In this document: positions 7,677-15,431 of the stretch, piece after piece
Position numbering within the stretch: the stretch's first letter is position 1
Layout: every line of letters starts with the position of its first letter
Source: JAJISK01 sp046759185
GTDB taxonomy: Archaea; Thermoplasmatota; Thermoplasmata; RBG-16-68-12; JAJISG01
DNA: 64,000 nucleotides
NCBI GenBank assembly: GCA_046759185.1
Contig: JBHIBO010000008.1
Location: 1-64,000, forward strand
Direction of reading: 5' to 3'
Made by a program: the position numbers and the translations under genes
The notes under the pieces: model-generated
What the model was told of the DNA's origin: nothing
Seen by the model: only the letters and a program-made list of their open reading frames with translations
Databases searched by the model: none

Positions 7677-8390
7677 CTACCCTCCCCGTCGACGGCCCAG
7701 GCGGGATCGAACCACTGCCCGGCGCAGGTGCATGATGGCGTCCGTGGAGTGGATGTGCTTGGGGCAGGCATCCACACAGCGGAAGATGGTGTGACACCTC
7801 CAAAGCCCCGCCTCATTGGTGACGGAGGCCAGCCTCTCCTCCCGTGCGCCATCCCGAGAGTCCGCCACGAACCTCCAGACCTTGACCAGGCTCGCAGGAC
7901 CCAGGTACCGGGGGTCCGTCCAAGTCACGGGGCAGGCGGACGTGCAGGCGGCACACATGATGCATTGTCCCGGGGACTCCAGGATCCTCCTTTCCTCCCA
8001 CGATTGGAACCACTCCTCTGCTGGTCGCGGCGACCGCGGCTGGAGGTAGGGATTCACGGAGCGGTATTGCCGCCAGAAGGGTTCCAGATCGACGACTAGG
8101 TCCCGGAACACGGCGTATCCCGGGAGCGGCTCCACTCGCACCACCGCCCCCAGATCCGCCGTCTGGGTGTTGCACGCCAGGCGGTTGACCCCGTTGATGT
8201 TCATCGCACAGGAACCGCAGATGGCACTCCGACAAGAACTCCGGAAGGCAAGGGTGCCGTCCGTCTCGTGCTTGATACGGAAGAGGCCGTCCAGCACGGT
8301 GGTCCCAGGGGGCGTTTCCACTGTGTAGTCCACGAACTTGGGTTGCGTCGTATCGCCTGGTGTGTGCCGGAACACCCTAAACACGGTCAT
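7677..8390 (-). CDS. sdhB: Succinate dehydrogenase iron-sulfur subunit
   Basis: A 237-residue subunit carrying three clusters: a plant-ferredoxin type [2Fe-2S] site (SSCRSAICGSCAM plus a later Cys in RLACNTQ), a [4Fe-4S] site CIMCAACTSACP and a [3Fe-4S] region CHTIFRCVDACPKH. It relays electrons from SdhA to quinone at the SdhC/SdhD anchor. The ATG at 8390 (MTVFRVFRH) gives the family-standard N-terminus; the frame is open further upstream to 8633 but crosses the promoter TATATAT at 8467-8473, so the long form is rejected. First gene of the sdhBACD operon. Confidence 0.93.
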   Translation of the reverse strand: MTVFRVFRHTPGDTTQPKFVDYTVETPPGTTVLDGLFRIKHETDGTLAFRSSCRSAICGSCAMNINGVNRLACNTQTADLGAVVRVEPLPGYAVFRDLVVDLEPFWRQYRSVNPYLQPRSPRPAEEWFQSWEERRILESPGQCIMCAACTSACPVTWTDPRYLGPASLVKVWRFVADSRDGAREERLASVTNEAGLWRCHTIFRCVDACPKHIHSTDAIMHLRRAVVRSRLGRRRGG

Positions 8391-8466
8391 GGGGTGGCGC
8401 CGTCCCTCGGAAGCCGGACTACCTGAGTTACCGCGAGGTGCGCCTTTTAGGCCGCGATATGCAGTG

Positions 8467-8473
8467 TATATAT
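8467..8473 (-). promoter_or_regulatory. TATA box of the sdh operon
   Basis: TATATAT inside an AT-rich patch, the strongest such element between sdhB and thrS. Transcription is expected near 8443, about 50 bases before the sdhB ATG. Nothing else recognisable lies between it and sdhB. Confidence 0.55.
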
Positions 8474-8550
8474 TCTGTAGACCTGGCGTGCCGGCCTTGT
8501 TATAGGGAGATGGGCCAACGGAGTTACGCCAGCTGGTCATCGCGGAGTTC

Positions 8551-8697
8551 CTAGAGGTTCTTGAGCCCCGTGAACACCGGGGCGGAGATTCCGACAAGGG
8601 CGAGGCTGTTGATGCAGATTGACACTCCGCCAATGACCGCCGTGCCGATCACAAGGACGACGCCTTGACGCCTACGCCGGGCCTCTTCCCCATCCAC
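8551..8697 (-). CDS. Candidate 48-residue single-pass membrane protein
   Basis: A short frame in the 407-base gap between thrS and sdhB: GTG start, acidic then strongly basic N-terminus (VDGEEARRRRQG) followed by one hydrophobic helix (VVLVIGTAVIGGVSICINSL and on to FTGLKNL). The Arg-rich stretch before the helix fits the positive-inside rule for a one-span protein with a cytosolic N-terminus. It is on the sdh strand, but the sdhB TATA box lies between it and the operon, so it is probably a separate unit, using the AT-rich patch at 8767-8775 as promoter. No family recognised; chance cannot be excluded. Confidence 0.35.
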   Translation of the reverse strand: MDGEEARRRRQGVVLVIGTAVIGGVSICINSLALVGISAPVFTGLKNL

Positions 8698-8766
8698 ATC
8701 AAGGACGTCTACGGCCTGCTAAGGAGGTTGCCAAAGTACTGTACTACGCAGGCCCAGGTGAGTTTC

Positions 8767-8775
8767 TTTAATAAT
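8767..8775 (+). promoter_or_regulatory. TATA box of thrS, possibly bidirectional
   Basis: TTTAATAAT is centred 27 bases before the thrS ATG at 8798, the spacing expected for a leaderless archaeal transcript. Read on the other strand (ATTATTAAA) it could also serve the small frame ending at 8551. Confidence 0.55.
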
Positions 8776-8797
8776 CCGCCCCCCTTAGTCGCGCCAA

Positions 8798-10633
8798 ATG
8801 CGGATTCTCTTCATCCACGCCGACCACTTCACCTACGAGGCCACCGAGAGGACGAACTACGCGGAGGAGGCGTCGGAGGAAGAGCTCAGAGGGAGCTTCG
8901 AGGACAGTCTCGTTTGTTTCATCACGGCGGAGAAGGCCGACGAGGTAGATGTGGCGGCTATCGCTGAGAAGGCCGCCGACGAAATCAAGGATGTCGCCGG
9001 CCAGCTGAAGGAGACCCAGATCGTCCTTTACCCGTACGCCCACCTCAGCTCCTCCCTGGCCCGCCCCGAGAAGGCGCGGCGGATTTTTGAACTCCTGGAG
9101 GGGGCCGTGGGAGATCGGGGCCTCACGGTGCAACGCTCCCCCTTCGGCTGGTACAAGGCGTTCGACATCGCTGCCAAGGGCCACCCGCTGTCGGAGCTCT
9201 CTCGGGAGGTGACGTTGGAGGAGGCCGAGGTCGCGGCGGCGGAGGAACGACCTCACGAATTCTTCGTCCTTACCGTAGACGGCAAGGAGAGGAAGCCGGA
9301 GAAGTACACGAGCGGGCGGGAGGCCTTCGACGTGATGGTCCGGAAGGAGGCGCTCAAGGAGGAGTATCCCAGCGCGGGCGAGCCTGGGTATCACCGCCTG
9401 ACTCGGAAGTTCGGATTCAAGTGGGAGTCCAAGAGTGACGCCGGCCACATGCGGTACGACCCCAAGGCCAGCCTGATGTACGACCTCGTGGCCGACTACG
9501 CCCATCAGGTGGTCCAGGATCTCGGCCTGTCCATCTATCCGCTACGCGGAACCAACATGTTCGACCTAGCGGAGCGGGCCGTGGCCGAGCATGCGGAACT
9601 CTTCGGGGACCGTCTCTACACCGTGGAGACGGACAAGCGATCCTTCGTCCTCCGCTACGCCGCCTGCCATCAACAGTTTAGCAACATGGCCGACTGGACC
9701 ATCAGCTACCGGCAGCTGCCCTTGGGTGCCTTTGAGGTCGCCGACGCCTATCGATTCGAGCAGTCCGGGGAGACCAGCCTCCTCTTCCGCCTACGACGCC
9801 TGAACATGCCAGACCTCCACGTTCTCGCCCGAGATCTCCCCGAAGCCTACGACTGGTTCCTCCGCCTGCACGATCGGATCGGGGAGGAGGCCGCCGCCAT
9901 TGGTCGAGACTACGAGTTGTTGGTCAACGTCTCCTCAAGGAAGGCCTACGAGGAGAACAAGGACCTCATCCTGGAGATGCTGAAACACGAGGGGAAGGAG
10001 GGACTCATCAACATCTACCCCCCGGGCCAGAACTTCTACTGGACGGTGAACGTGGAGTACATGATCGAGGACGCAGAGCGACGGGCTCGAGAGATCGCTA
10101 CCGTCCAAATCGACGTGGGGAACGCGGAGCGGTTCGATATCACTTTCGCCGATGAGGCGGGAAAGCGTCAGTACCCCATCATCCTCCACAGCGCGATTTT
10201 GGGGAGCGTGGAGCGGTACCTGTACACCATCCTCGACACGGCCGTGGCGGCCGAGAAGAAGGGGAGCAAAGGGACCCTCCCACTGTGGCTCAATCCCGAA
10301 CAGGTGCGGCTCCTGCCCGTCTCCGAGGACCACGTGAAGATGGCGAAGGAGATGGCGGATGCCCTGGTCGGTGTCCGTGTGGGGATCGACGACCGGAGCG
10401 CCACCGTCGGCAAGAAGGTCCGGGAAGCCAAGCAAGACTGGGTGGGCTACGTCATCGTCATCGGGGAGCGGGAGACGAAGGAGAAGACCCTCGAGGTCTA
10501 CGATCGGGAAGCCGACGGGGATCGGGAGATGTCCCTGGAGGAATTGGGGGAGGAGATCGGAAAGCGAACCTCCAGCATGCCCTTCCGCTCGCTCTACTTC
10601 CCTCGGGAGATGAGTCACAGGCCAGAGTTCTGA
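8798..10633 (+). CDS. thrS: Threonyl-tRNA synthetase, archaeal type
   Basis: A 611-residue class II synthetase charging tRNA-Thr. The first ~145 residues (MRILFIHADHFTYEATERT ... VLYPYAHLSSSLARPEKARR ... SPFGWYKAFDIAAKGHPLSE) are the archaea-specific editing domain related to D-aminoacyl-tRNA deacylase, which removes mischarged serine. The catalytic core follows (GTNMFDLAERAVAEHAELFG, RYAACHQQFSNMADW, EVADAYRFEQSGE), and then the anticodon-binding domain (LPLWLNPEQVRLLPVSEDH). The length is normal for archaea. Leaderless promoter at 8767-8775. The SRPBCC gene begins 18 bases after its stop. Confidence 0.95.
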   Translation: MRILFIHADHFTYEATERTNYAEEASEEELRGSFEDSLVCFITAEKADEVDVAAIAEKAADEIKDVAGQLKETQIVLYPYAHLSSSLARPEKARRIFELLEGAVGDRGLTVQRSPFGWYKAFDIAAKGHPLSELSREVTLEEAEVAAAEERPHEFFVLTVDGKERKPEKYTSGREAFDVMVRKEALKEEYPSAGEPGYHRLTRKFGFKWESKSDAGHMRYDPKASLMYDLVADYAHQVVQDLGLSIYPLRGTNMFDLAERAVAEHAELFGDRLYTVETDKRSFVLRYAACHQQFSNMADWTISYRQLPLGAFEVADAYRFEQSGETSLLFRLRRLNMPDLHVLARDLPEAYDWFLRLHDRIGEEAAAIGRDYELLVNVSSRKAYEENKDLILEMLKHEGKEGLINIYPPGQNFYWTVNVEYMIEDAERRAREIATVQIDVGNAERFDITFADEAGKRQYPIILHSAILGSVERYLYTILDTAVAAEKKGSKGTLPLWLNPEQVRLLPVSEDHVKMAKEMADALVGVRVGIDDRSATVGKKVREAKQDWVGYVIVIGERETKEKTLEVYDREADGDREMSLEELGEEIGKRTSSMPFRSLYFPREMSHRPEF

Positions 10634-10651
10634 GGAGATGGAGGAATTGGC

Positions 10652-11098
10652 ATGGCCGCACCCGGACGGCTGAATTCGACGGTCGACATTGCCGCCTCCG
10701 ACGCGCGTGTCTGGGAGCTGCTCACCGACTTCGCGGCGTTCCCCGAGTGGAATCCATTCATCCCGAAGACGTCCGGCGTGATCGAGGCGGGGAAGCGCAT
10801 CGAGGTGGTCCTCCAGCCTCCCGGCCGGAAGCCCACGACGTTTCGACCGAAGCTCCTTCCCGTCGTCCCCGAACGGGAGTTCCGCTGGTTGGGGCATGTG
10901 GGAATCCCCGGCATCTTCGATGGGGAGCACGCCTCTCTCATCGAGCCGATGGGTAACAACCGAGTGCGCTTCACCCAACAGGAGTCGTTCCCGGGGATTC
11001 TCCGCCCCTTCTTGGGGGGCCTCTTGCGCGATTCCGGACGAGGGTTCGGTGCGATGAATGAAGCCTTGAAGGCCCGGGCAGAGGGTGAGGGCACCTAG
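10652..11098 (+). CDS. SRPBCC-fold protein
   Basis: A 148-residue protein with the START/Bet v 1-like layout: an N-terminal strand (GRLNSTVDIAASDARVWELL), the TDFAAFPEWNPFIP segment typical of polyketide-cyclase/dehydrase-like SRPBCC proteins, beta strands in the middle and a long C-terminal helix (GRGFGAMNEALKARAE). These proteins bind hydrophobic ligands in a cavity; the ligand here is unknown. It starts 18 bases after thrS and may be read from the same transcript. No membrane segment. Confidence 0.8.
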   Translation: MAAPGRLNSTVDIAASDARVWELLTDFAAFPEWNPFIPKTSGVIEAGKRIEVVLQPPGRKPTTFRPKLLPVVPEREFRWLGHVGIPGIFDGEHASLIEPMGNNRVRFTQQESFPGILRPFLGGLLRDSGRGFGAMNEALKARAEGEGT

Positions 11099-11182
11099 GT
11101 CTTGCGAAGCACGAACGCGTCCGCAGGTGGTGAGTAACCCTTTGGTGAGGCGTGTCCTCACGGGCTCCGAGGAGGCGACGAA

Positions 11183-11491
11183 GTGATCGGCCGTCTATGG
11201 AGGGGCTGGACTGCCCCAGAAAACGCGGATACCTACGAGACGTTACTCCGGACCCATGTGTTGCCGAGGATCCATCGGGTCGAAGGATATCGCGGGGCGT
11301 ATGCGCTCCGCCGAGAGGTTGGCGAGGAGGTGGAGTTCGCCACCCTCACCCTTTGGGAGTCGATGGACGCGGTTCGCGAGTTCGCGGGGGAGAACTACGA
11401 GACGGCGGTCGTTCCCAAGGAAGCGCAGGTGCTTCTCTCCCGCTACGATCGAACCTCGGCGCACTACGATGTCGTCCTGGAACCGGACTAG
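11183..11491 (+). CDS. Antibiotic-biosynthesis-monooxygenase-like (ABM) domain protein
   Basis: A 102-residue ferredoxin-like alpha+beta protein: MIGRLWRGWTAPENADTYE, IHRVEGYRGAYALRREV, FATLTLWESMDAVREFAGE and a C-terminal AHYDVVLEPD. This matches small dimeric ABM-type proteins, often involved in haem or quinol chemistry; the activity cannot be deduced. The GTG start at 11183 follows a GGAGG at 11171, one of the few good ribosome-binding sites here. Its stop overlaps by four bases that of the convergent toroid gene. Confidence 0.75.
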   Translation: MIGRLWRGWTAPENADTYETLLRTHVLPRIHRVEGYRGAYALRREVGEEVEFATLTLWESMDAVREFAGENYETAVVPKEAQVLLSRYDRTSAHYDVVLEPD

Positions 11492-12465
11492 GACGAGAAG
11501 GTGTCTCGTCCTGCAGCTCTCAGGACGCGGAGGGCGCTGAGTGTGATCATCCGATTGGGGCCCCCCCTCCCCCAATCCACCACCTCGACGTTGGACCCTT
11601 TCCGTCCGGGTGGGTACCAGTAGTACGCCCCCGGTCTCCATCGACCGTCGGGCAGCCGCCGCTTCTCCAGCATGTCCAGAGCCTCTTGGGTCCGGGGGTC
11701 GTCCAAGGGGTTCACCAGGCTCAGGATGCGGAGGGCCTGTAGGATGTCGTAGTGCCAGTAGAGGGGGTAGTGGAGCTTGAGCCAATCCGGCTTGATGACC
11801 TCGCCCGTCTGTTCTGACCGGAAGAGGCGATGCCGCAGGAAGAACTCCACCGTCCGACGGGCGGCTTCCAGGCTCTCCCCATTCCCCGTGGCCCGGTAAA
11901 ACTCGACGAGGCCCCAGAGGGGGGCGAGGCTCTCGTAGAAGGAGGAGTGATGGACGTCCTCCCCTTCCCGGCAGTTCCAGCCGCCATCCGGCCATTGCCA
12001 TTCGACGAGGGAGTGGGCGAGGCGGCCGACCTCTGGGCGCGAAGCGAGGCCGAGGCGGCTGCACACGCCAAGGGCGTTTCCCTCCATGGAGGCGTGGACG
12101 CGTGTCAACCCATTGATCGTGGGGATGCGTTGGCGGTGTGACTCTCCGGCGACCCACCTCAGAACCTGTGCCGTCGCCGCCAAGGCCCGGGGTTCCCCAG
12201 GGGGCACTCCAAGTTCCACCAACGAGACGAGGCGCCAGTGGGCACCTTTCCACTTCTGATACGGGTGGACCCCGAATCCTCCGTCCTCTTCCTGACCGGC
12301 AAAGAGGGCCCGCACGCGGGGCCCTTTGAGGATTCCCTCGCGCGCCTCCCTCACCCGCGGGTGGTCTTCGGCCTCGTCAAGGACATGCGTGAGGGTCAGA
12401 TAACGAATGGACGGGTCCTCCGAGGCTAGGAGCCACCCTAGGACTTCCTTCTCCTGTCCCACCAC
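11488..12465 (-). CDS. Alpha/alpha-toroid protein, prenyltransferase/terpene-cyclase-like fold, substrate unknown
   Basis: About 325 residues made of repeated helical pairs. EEDGGFGVHPYQKWKGAHW near residue 60, LVEWQWPDGGWNCREGEDVH near residue 160 and RRLPDGRWRPGAYYWYPPGR near residue 280 resemble QW-like turns of the squalene-cyclase/prenyltransferase toroid. I see neither the DxDD acid motif of cyclases nor a clear zinc site of protein prenyltransferases, so the reaction is unknown. Start: tandem GTG codons at 12465/12462; the frame is open to 12555, but that would overlap the divergent gene and its promoter (AAAGC element near 12490), so the shorter form is preferred. Confidence 0.65.
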   Translation of the reverse strand: MVGQEKEVLGWLLASEDPSIRYLTLTHVLDEAEDHPRVREAREGILKGPRVRALFAGQEEDGGFGVHPYQKWKGAHWRLVSLVELGVPPGEPRALAATAQVLRWVAGESHRQRIPTINGLTRVHASMEGNALGVCSRLGLASRPEVGRLAHSLVEWQWPDGGWNCREGEDVHHSSFYESLAPLWGLVEFYRATGNGESLEAARRTVEFFLRHRLFRSEQTGEVIKPDWLKLHYPLYWHYDILQALRILSLVNPLDDPRTQEALDMLEKRRLPDGRWRPGAYYWYPPGRKGSNVEVVDWGRGGPNRMITLSALRVLRAAGRDTFSS

Positions 12466-12489
12466 GGCCCCATCGGGGGACCGCGATAT

Positions 12490-12496
12490 CGCTTTA
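12490..12496 (+). promoter_or_regulatory. TATA-like element between divergent genes
   Basis: GCTTTAA lies about 30 bases before the ATG at 12523, fitting a leaderless start for the nucleotidyltransferase-like gene. The complementary TTAAAGC reads towards the toroid gene, so the element may serve both directions. Confidence 0.4.
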
Positions 12497-12522
12497 ACCC
12501 CATCCGCCGCTGTTTCCCCGCC

Positions 12523-13317
12523 ATGGCAGAGGGGTCCCCGAAGAGCCTGGATCATCTGCCCAAGGGTGTCCAGCGTCTCCTCCTACGCTTCCGAGAACGA
12601 CTCCGGGAAACCCTCGGAGAAAACCTCGTGGGCATCTACTTCGTCGGCTCCATTGCCTTCGCGGGTTTCGTTCCGGACCGCGTAGATCTCGACTTCCAGG
12701 TAGTTGTTCGGCGCGCGCTCACGGCCGATGAGCTTGCCGCCATCCGAGACATGCATCGTCTGTTGGTCGGCGAGTACAGGTACGGAGAACATCTAGACGG
12801 CTTCTATCTCCCTCTCGCAAAGGCCCAGGATACGGCCCGTCCCGGGAACCTCATCGGCGTGGGGGGCGAGCACGTCCGAACCTCCGTTTCGGACGACTCC
12901 TGGGCCCTCCATAGGGAACACGTTCAACAGGGGGCCGTTCTCGTCTTGGAGGGGCCGGACCCGTGGACCCTTTATCCCCCTGCCACCTGGCCGGAGATCG
13001 CCCGGGCCCTCGAGGGGGAGCGAAGGTTCATCGAGGCCCACCTGGAACACTACCCCTTCTACTGCGTCCTGAACCTTTGTCGTCTGGTGTACACGTGGGA
13101 GACGAAGGACGTCGCCGTTTCCAAGGTCGCCGCGGCCGATTGGGGGTTGAAAACGCTCCCTCGACGCTGGCGGCCGTTGATACGCTCCGCGCTGCGTGCC
13201 TACCGGATGGAGGACGACGAGACGGATCTGAAGCGCCTTCGCGAAGGTGTCAGCCCCTTCTACCAATACGCCACTGAACGGATCGCCTTATCCGCGGGGG
13301 AAGGTGGAGACACCTAG
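12523..13317 (+). CDS. Aminoglycoside adenylyltransferase-like nucleotidyltransferase (DUF4111-type)
   Basis: A 264-residue protein with an N-terminal Pol beta-type nucleotidyltransferase fold: GIYFVGSIAFAGFVPDRVDL followed by DFQVVV gives the GS and DxD metal-binding motif near residues 42-58. The C-terminal half (LYPPATWPEIARALEGE, YCVLNLCRLVYTWETKD, AADWGLKTLPRRWRPLI) matches the helical DUF4111 domain found in ANT-type streptomycin/spectinomycin adenylyltransferases. True substrate is unknown; resistance is only a possibility. Leaderless promoter at 12490. Its stop overlaps the convergent MBL gene by four bases. Confidence 0.75.
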   Translation: MAEGSPKSLDHLPKGVQRLLLRFRERLRETLGENLVGIYFVGSIAFAGFVPDRVDLDFQVVVRRALTADELAAIRDMHRLLVGEYRYGEHLDGFYLPLAKAQDTARPGNLIGVGGEHVRTSVSDDSWALHREHVQQGAVLVLEGPDPWTLYPPATWPEIARALEGERRFIEAHLEHYPFYCVLNLCRLVYTWETKDVAVSKVAAADWGLKTLPRRWRPLIRSALRAYRMEDDETDLKRLREGVSPFYQYATERIALSAGEGGDT

Positions 13318-13943
13318 AGTTTCGCGACAGCCTCCCTAAGCCGGTCCCGAGCCCCGGAGGTCATGGGCTCTCCGTGGCCGACCAGCAGCGCGTCGAATTC
13401 GAAGCCTGCGATCTTCTTCATGGAATCCCGGTGCTGGGCCGGGTCGATATTGTTCCGGTCACCCATGGGACCGATGCGGCCTCCCTCGGTCCTCATGCTA
13501 TCCCCAGCGATGAGCAGGCCGCGCGCCTCGTCAAGGAGGGCGATGTTCCCCGGCGTATGCCCGGGCGCATGAATGACTGTGAGCTCCTGGTACCGGTCCC
13601 CGTCCTCGAGGAGTACGTCCACGTCCGCAGCGGGATGAGGCAGGACCCGGCCGCCGGGGTAGTTCTCCCGCTTCGAGATGTAGTCCGCCTCGATGCGATG
13701 GGATGCGACTTCGGCCCCCGAAGCCTCCTTCAGCCCGGCGAGGCCCGAGACGTGATCCGGGTGGACATGGGTAATCACGATGCTCGCCACATCCGTGGGC
13801 TTGTATCCCACCTCCTTGAGGTATGCTAGGACCTCGGGAGCCCCCTCGGTATACGTCGTGTCCACGAGAATGAGGCGGTCGTCCGTCAGCAGGGCGCACT
13901 GGGCATTGGTTTCGATGAGATGAACACCTGACATCAGCTTCAT
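13314..13943 (-). CDS. MBL-fold metallo-hydrolase
   Basis: A 209-residue metallo-beta-lactamase-fold enzyme. ITHVHPDHVSGL near residue 58 gives the HxHxDH metal ligands, HAPGHTPGN the next His, IAGDSM the bridging Asp and ALLVGHGEP the last His, so a dinuclear metal site is complete. Length and layout fit small glyoxalase-II-like or lactonase-like hydrolases; the substrate is not identifiable. The ATG at 13943 has a CTAAAT patch about 35 bases upstream. It converges on the nucleotidyltransferase-like gene with a four-base overlap of stops. Confidence 0.85.
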   Translation of the reverse strand: MKLMSGVHLIETNAQCALLTDDRLILVDTTYTEGAPEVLAYLKEVGYKPTDVASIVITHVHPDHVSGLAGLKEASGAEVASHRIEADYISKRENYPGGRVLPHPAADVDVLLEDGDRYQELTVIHAPGHTPGNIALLDEARGLLIAGDSMRTEGGRIGPMGDRNNIDPAQHRDSMKKIAGFEFDALLVGHGEPMTSGARDRLREAVAKL

Positions 13944-14060
13944 GGAATCCCCCCTCCGCGATGGGGACCGAGGGCATTTAGGCCTTTGCTCCCGCTCCGT
14001 TCCCGGTGAGTTAACTTAAGGGAGCCCGTTTCCCCCTACCCAAGGCGTGGGTCGGTTTCC

Positions 14061-15407
14061 TTGCGAGATCGCGTCCAACGGCGCTGGGAAGAACACTATA
14101 CCGCCGTTTCCGGCCGGAATCCCCTTCGAGGGACCCGGGCCCTCCTGGCCTACAACTCAGTTATCGACCGCGTCCGGGCTCTCGATGGGCCATGGCTCGA
14201 TCGCCTCCAGGCGCCCAAGGAGGTGCCCCCCCTCTTTGCCAAGGAGGCGGAGGACTTGGATGACTTGGCGGAGGGACTCTCCCACTCTGTCGCCAACGGT
14301 ATTGCCCTGGAGGTGCTCTGTTCGGATCGGGTCATCGAGTTTCTGGAGGAGACCGGGGGCTTCGAGAACCGCCCCGGAGGCCAGGTGGTCACGGTCGCCC
14401 GTCTGCTCTCCGATTTCGGGGCGTCCCGAATACTCGTCCACCCCGACCGTTTCAACTGGGAGCTGGCGTCCTTCTACCACGGGACGTCCGCGGAGGTCCC
14501 CCTTTACATCGAGTCGGGGGTGGAATTCACCGCGGCGGAGGACTTCTTTTGGGAGTGTGATCCCGAGGTGCACTACATCCTGGAGTATCCGGAGGGCCTC
14601 GCCTTCGGAGACGGCCCCTCCCCCCGGGCCAACCGCTTCATCGCGGCCCCCAGGACGCGCATCCGATTCCATCGCGAGTGGGAGCGGGCCCTTCCCGAGG
14701 CCGGCCGGGTCTCGGACCTCTTCTTTCTCGCGGGGCTGAACCACATGGGTGGGGACTTCCGTCAGAGCTTCCGACGGGTCCGGGAGCACATCCGAGCGGC
14801 GAAGGCGGCGAACCCGAAGCTGGCTGTCCACCTCGAGATGACCTCCACCCCCGATCTCCGCAAGCGAGAGGCCATCTTGGACGAGATCGTCCCCCTCTTG
14901 GACAGCCTCGGGGTCAACGAAGCGGAGTTGGCGGACCTGGCGTTCCTCCTGGGCCTCCCCGATTGGGAGGCGGTCCGCAGAGACCCGGTCCGACAGCTCG
15001 AGGCCTTGCACCTCCTCCGGGCCCTGGGCATCCAGCGGGTCAGCATGCACACCTTGGGCTACTCCCTGACCCTCAGTTCCCACCCGGCCGAACGCGTCAG
15101 GGAGGCGCTCCTCTTCGCCGCGCTCGTGGGGGCAGAACGCGCCCGCCAGGGGCGAAGTCCGAGTCCCGAGGCCGTTCCTCAAGCGTTGGAGGCCCCCCTC
15201 GCAGAGGGGGGGTTATCCGCCATGGAAGCCCTGGCCGAGAACATGGGGCTGCATGGAAGGACGCGTTCTGCCTTCCTGGAGGACGGCTGGTGGAGCGATG
15301 AGGATCTCGTGATGGTCCCGACCCGTATGGTGGACCGACCGCGATATACGGCAGGTCTGGGCGACACCGTCTCCGGCGCGGCGGTCTTCGGGGAGGGGTG
15401 GCCCTAG
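14061..15407 (+). CDS. ADP-dependent phosphofructokinase/glucokinase family sugar kinase
   Basis: A 448-residue kinase of the archaeal ADP-dependent glucokinase/phosphofructokinase family in the ribokinase fold. LAYNSVIDRV near the N-terminus, RPGGQVVTVARLLSDFG, LFFLAGLNHMGG, VHLEMTSTPD and the C-terminal YTAGLGDTVSGAAV are family motifs; the Asp in GLGDTVS is the expected catalytic base. It would use ADP rather than ATP to phosphorylate glucose or fructose 6-phosphate; which one cannot be decided by eye. The frame starts at TTG 14061. Next to galT (convergent) and near the debranching enzyme, it fits sugar entry into glycolysis. Confidence 0.85.
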   Translation: MRDRVQRRWEEHYTAVSGRNPLRGTRALLAYNSVIDRVRALDGPWLDRLQAPKEVPPLFAKEAEDLDDLAEGLSHSVANGIALEVLCSDRVIEFLEETGGFENRPGGQVVTVARLLSDFGASRILVHPDRFNWELASFYHGTSAEVPLYIESGVEFTAAEDFFWECDPEVHYILEYPEGLAFGDGPSPRANRFIAAPRTRIRFHREWERALPEAGRVSDLFFLAGLNHMGGDFRQSFRRVREHIRAAKAANPKLAVHLEMTSTPDLRKREAILDEIVPLLDSLGVNEAELADLAFLLGLPDWEAVRRDPVRQLEALHLLRALGIQRVSMHTLGYSLTLSSHPAERVREALLFAALVGAERARQGRSPSPEAVPQALEAPLAEGGLSAMEALAENMGLHGRTRSAFLEDGWWSDEDLVMVPTRMVDRPRYTAGLGDTVSGAAVFGEGWP

Positions 15408-15431
15408 CCTCCAAGATCCGGCCGCGGCTGG

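Noticed and set aside
7676..7852. Extended N-terminus of SdhA
   Set aside because: The extra residues lie entirely inside sdhB in another frame; the GTG at 7675 puts the FAD motif at the normal position.
8391..8633. Extended N-terminus of SdhB
   Set aside because: It crosses the TATATAT promoter at 8467-8473 and does not resemble any SdhB.
9935..11161. A 408-codon open frame antisense to thrS and the SRPBCC gene
   Set aside because: It runs through two convincing genes and shows no domain pattern.
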